From JABMMZ01 sp964438995 (GTDB lineage: Bacteria > Bacteroidota > Bacteroidia > NS11-12g > UBA955), in NCBI GenBank assembly GCA_964438995.1, contig CAYTMQ010000003.1, positions 257,185-321,184 on the forward strand: a stretch of DNA of 64,000 nucleotides, read 5' to 3'. A model generated the notes under the pieces. It did no database searches and was not told the origin of the DNA. It worked only from the letters and a program-made list of their open reading frames with translations. A program made the translations under genes and the position numbers. Below are positions 62,535 through 64,000 of the stretch, piece after piece (positions within the stretch are counted from its first letter, which is position 1; every line of letters begins with the position of its first letter).

Positions 62535-62563
62535 AATTATTTTACAATAAAGTAAAAATTTTT

Positions 62564-63430
62564 TTAAATGTGCTTTTCTGCATGGTAAGAAGACCTCACC
62601 ATTGGTCCACTTTCAACAATCTTGAAGCCTTTTTGTTCACCAATTTCTTTGTACATTCTAAATTTTTCTGGTGTAACAAATTCTTTGACCTCCAAATGCA
62701 TCTTAGTTGGTTGTAAATATTGCCCTAAAGTTAGGACATCACAGCCATGTGCTACCAAATCATCCATGGCTTTAAAAACTTCATCCTCTGTTTCGCCTAA
62801 TCCTAGCATAATGCCACTTTTCGTACGTCTTCCTCGTTCTTTTGTGCGTTTGATTTGCTCCAAACTGCGCTCATACTTGGCTTGTGGTCTAACTATTCTG
62901 TACAACCTTTCTACTGTTTCCATGTTGTGACTTACAACTTCTGGTTGTTCGTCTATCACCATTTCTAGCAAATCCCAGTTAGCTTTAAAATCTGGAATCA
63001 AGGTTTCCATAGTTACTCCCGGATTTTGGAGCTTAACTTCTCTTATTGTTGCAGCCCAAACTCCAGCACCCTTGTCTTTTAGCTCGTCACGGTTTACAGA
63101 AGTAATTACAGCATGCTTAACCTTCATTAATCGGATTGCCTCTGCAACACGTTTTGGTTCATCAAGGTCGTACTCTGTTGGTCTGCCAGTTGCTACTGCG
63201 CAAAAATTACAACTACGTGTGCAAATATTGCCAAGAATCATAAACGTTGCGGTACCTGCACCCCAGCACTCACCCATGTTTGGGCACTTTCCATCTTCAC
63301 AAATTGTATGTAATTGGTGTGTTTTGACAATATTCTTAACCTCTGCATAGTTTTCTCCGACTGGAATTTGAATCTTTAACCAATCTGGTTTTACTCTTTT
63401 ACGAGGCTTATCGTTCACTACTTCTGACAT
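62564..63430 (-). CDS. lipA: Lipoyl synthase
   Basis: A 288-residue radical-SAM enzyme adding two sulfurs to octanoyl groups to make lipoate. Auxiliary cluster CEDGKCPNMGEC (CxxxxCxxxxxC) and radical SAM cluster CTRSCNFC (CxxxCxxC) are intact, then AVATGRP and the C-terminal RSSYHAEKH with the Ser that ligates the auxiliary cluster. Start ATG at 63430, 6 nt after the upstream outer-membrane gene's stop. Confidence 0.97.
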   Translation of the reverse strand: MSEVVNDKPRKRVKPDWLKIQIPVGENYAEVKNIVKTHQLHTICEDGKCPNMGECWGAGTATFMILGNICTRSCNFCAVATGRPTEYDLDEPKRVAEAIRLMKVKHAVITSVNRDELKDKGAGVWAATIREVKLQNPGVTMETLIPDFKANWDLLEMVIDEQPEVVSHNMETVERLYRIVRPQAKYERSLEQIKRTKERGRRTKSGIMLGLGETEDEVFKAMDDLVAHGCDVLTLGQYLQPTKMHLEVKEFVTPEKFRMYKEIGEQKGFKIVESGPMVRSSYHAEKHI

Positions 63431-63436
63431 CTATAC

Positions 63437-64000
63437 TTAATAATTTTTTCCGAGCGCAAAACTAATATAAAACGAAGAATAAATTGTTTTGTTTTTAATG
63501 CCATACATGATTTCTGGTCGGCCCGGAAAATAATCCATCATGACACCAATTTCAATAGACCTATAATCTGAGCTGTAATAGCCCCAATTAAAATCTGCTC
63601 CTGCTTTAAATGATAGACCTAATGTTGGCTTAGTCTCCCAAAAACCTTTGTCAAATGATGAATAGCCATTGATCCTATTTGGATTCATTTCCATTGGCTG
63701 GTATCTCAAAGATTGGGTGATATAATTGTTTGGGAAATTTGGATCGAATACTTCAATATCTACGTAAACTGGTTTTAACAGCCCGAAAGTTAGTCCGCCA
63801 AACAAAAAACCATTTACACCTATACTATTCTTACTTTGTTTCTCCGCCAATGTTTTGGTTAATCCAACCATTGGACGAAGAGCATACATTCTGTTGATTT
63901 TCCCATAAACGTATGGTGATGGATTAGGCAATCTCTGGTTCAGAATGGTCTTTTCCTTAATGGTCTTAACCCCGGTAAAACTGATATCGTATGCCTTGCT
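63437..64000 (-). CDS. Outer-membrane-type protein, C-terminal part (runs off the window)
   Basis: The frame stays open to base 64000, so the true start is outside. The visible ~187 residues begin SKAYDISFTGVKTIKEKTIL and NQRLPNPSPYVYGKINRMYALRP. Several alternating-hydrophobic strands (GLSFKAGADFNWGYYSSDY, IGVMMDYFPG, SSFYISFALGKNY) suggest a beta-barrel ending in an aromatic residue, as outer-membrane barrels do. Not matched to a named family. The internal TTG at 63931 is not a start, since coding continues upstream. Next to lipA (6-nt gap) on the same strand. Confidence 0.75.
   Translation of the reverse strand, partial: SKAYDISFTGVKTIKEKTILNQRLPNPSPYVYGKINRMYALRPMVGLTKTLAEKQSKNSIGVNGFLFGGLTFGLLKPVYVDIEVFDPNFPNNYITQSLRYQPMEMNPNRINGYSSFDKGFWETKPTLGLSFKAGADFNWGYYSSDYRSIEIGVMMDYFPGRPEIMYGIKNKTIYSSFYISFALGKNY

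Noticed and set aside
62530..62563. AT-only hairpin after lipA as a terminator
   Set aside because: Stem of only A/T pairs with no T tract on the lipA strand; too weak to call.

Overview
The window comes from an AT-rich genome of the phylum Bacteroidota (Bacteroidetes). Evidence: several secreted proteins end in type IX secretion (T9SS) sorting domains, there is a gingipain-like PorU-type protease and a MurF-Alr fusion, starts are preceded by the Bacteroidota -7 promoter motif TAnnTTTG (sometimes with a TTG 19-21 nt upstream), and Shine-Dalgarno sequences are rare. The genus cannot be fixed from sequence alone; a free-living aerobic or environmental lineage is likely. No phage, insertion sequence, CRISPR array or rRNA operon is visible.

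Layout. 1-4.1 kb: end of a dicarboxylate/glutamate symporter, metK, a polytopic membrane protein, a tetrapyrrole-methylase-fold methyltransferase. 4.1-10.1 kb: a 1701-residue PorU-type C25 protease coupled to a lytic transglycosylase. 10.1-17.2 kb: amino-acid permease, murF-alr, an ATC-hydrolase-like gene, a decapitated T9SS cargo gene and a T9SS type-B protein. 17.2-29 kb: pbpC and a giant alpha-2-macroglobulin lipoprotein, a classic pair, here with a sensor kinase/LytTR response regulator pair between them. 29-31.4 kb: T9SS cargo, HxlR regulator and divergent DoxX. 31.5-38.5 kb: a molybdenum-cofactor/formate-dehydrogenase-like cluster (membrane protein, NTPase, mobA, fdhD, small protein, YdeP-type oxidoreductase, membrane protein). 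38.5-44.2 kb: ABC1 kinase with TetR regulator, T9SS cargo, outer-membrane protein. 44.3-46.8 kb: ArsR-led stress operon (ArsR, AHSA1, DoxX, two YdeI-like). 46.8-49.1 kb: SGNH-like plus MBOAT acyl-transfer pair. 49.4-50.0 kb: an unusual tRNA-Arg(CCT) locus. 50-64 kb: M28 peptidase, metG, tRNA-Gln/prs/rplY, hutI, gamma carbonic anhydrase, LUD-like protein, panC, HEAT-like protein, T9SS BNR-repeat protein, lipA and an outer-membrane protein running off the window.

The most unusual observation is at 49.4-50.0 kb. A 29-nt GC-rich hairpin is inserted exactly between the conserved G18 and G19 of the D-loop of one tRNA-Arg(CCT) gene. The same element sits at the same position in a truncated tRNA-Arg copy, while an intact copy between them lacks it. 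A small GIY-YIG nuclease gene lies between the copies and ends inside one tRNA. A third, diverged copy of the hairpin lies just outside. This looks like a tRNA-targeting palindromic element, possibly linked to the GIY-YIG nuclease.

Other points of interest are inverted repeats that cover or abut start codons (43,392-43,435; 15,410-15,443; 59,775-59,812), two 16-bp operator-like repeats over the ArsR promoter, divergent genes whose ATG codons share one CATG, and very tight convergent gene junctions. Promoter calls rest on motif matching by eye. Functions are family-level unless stated.
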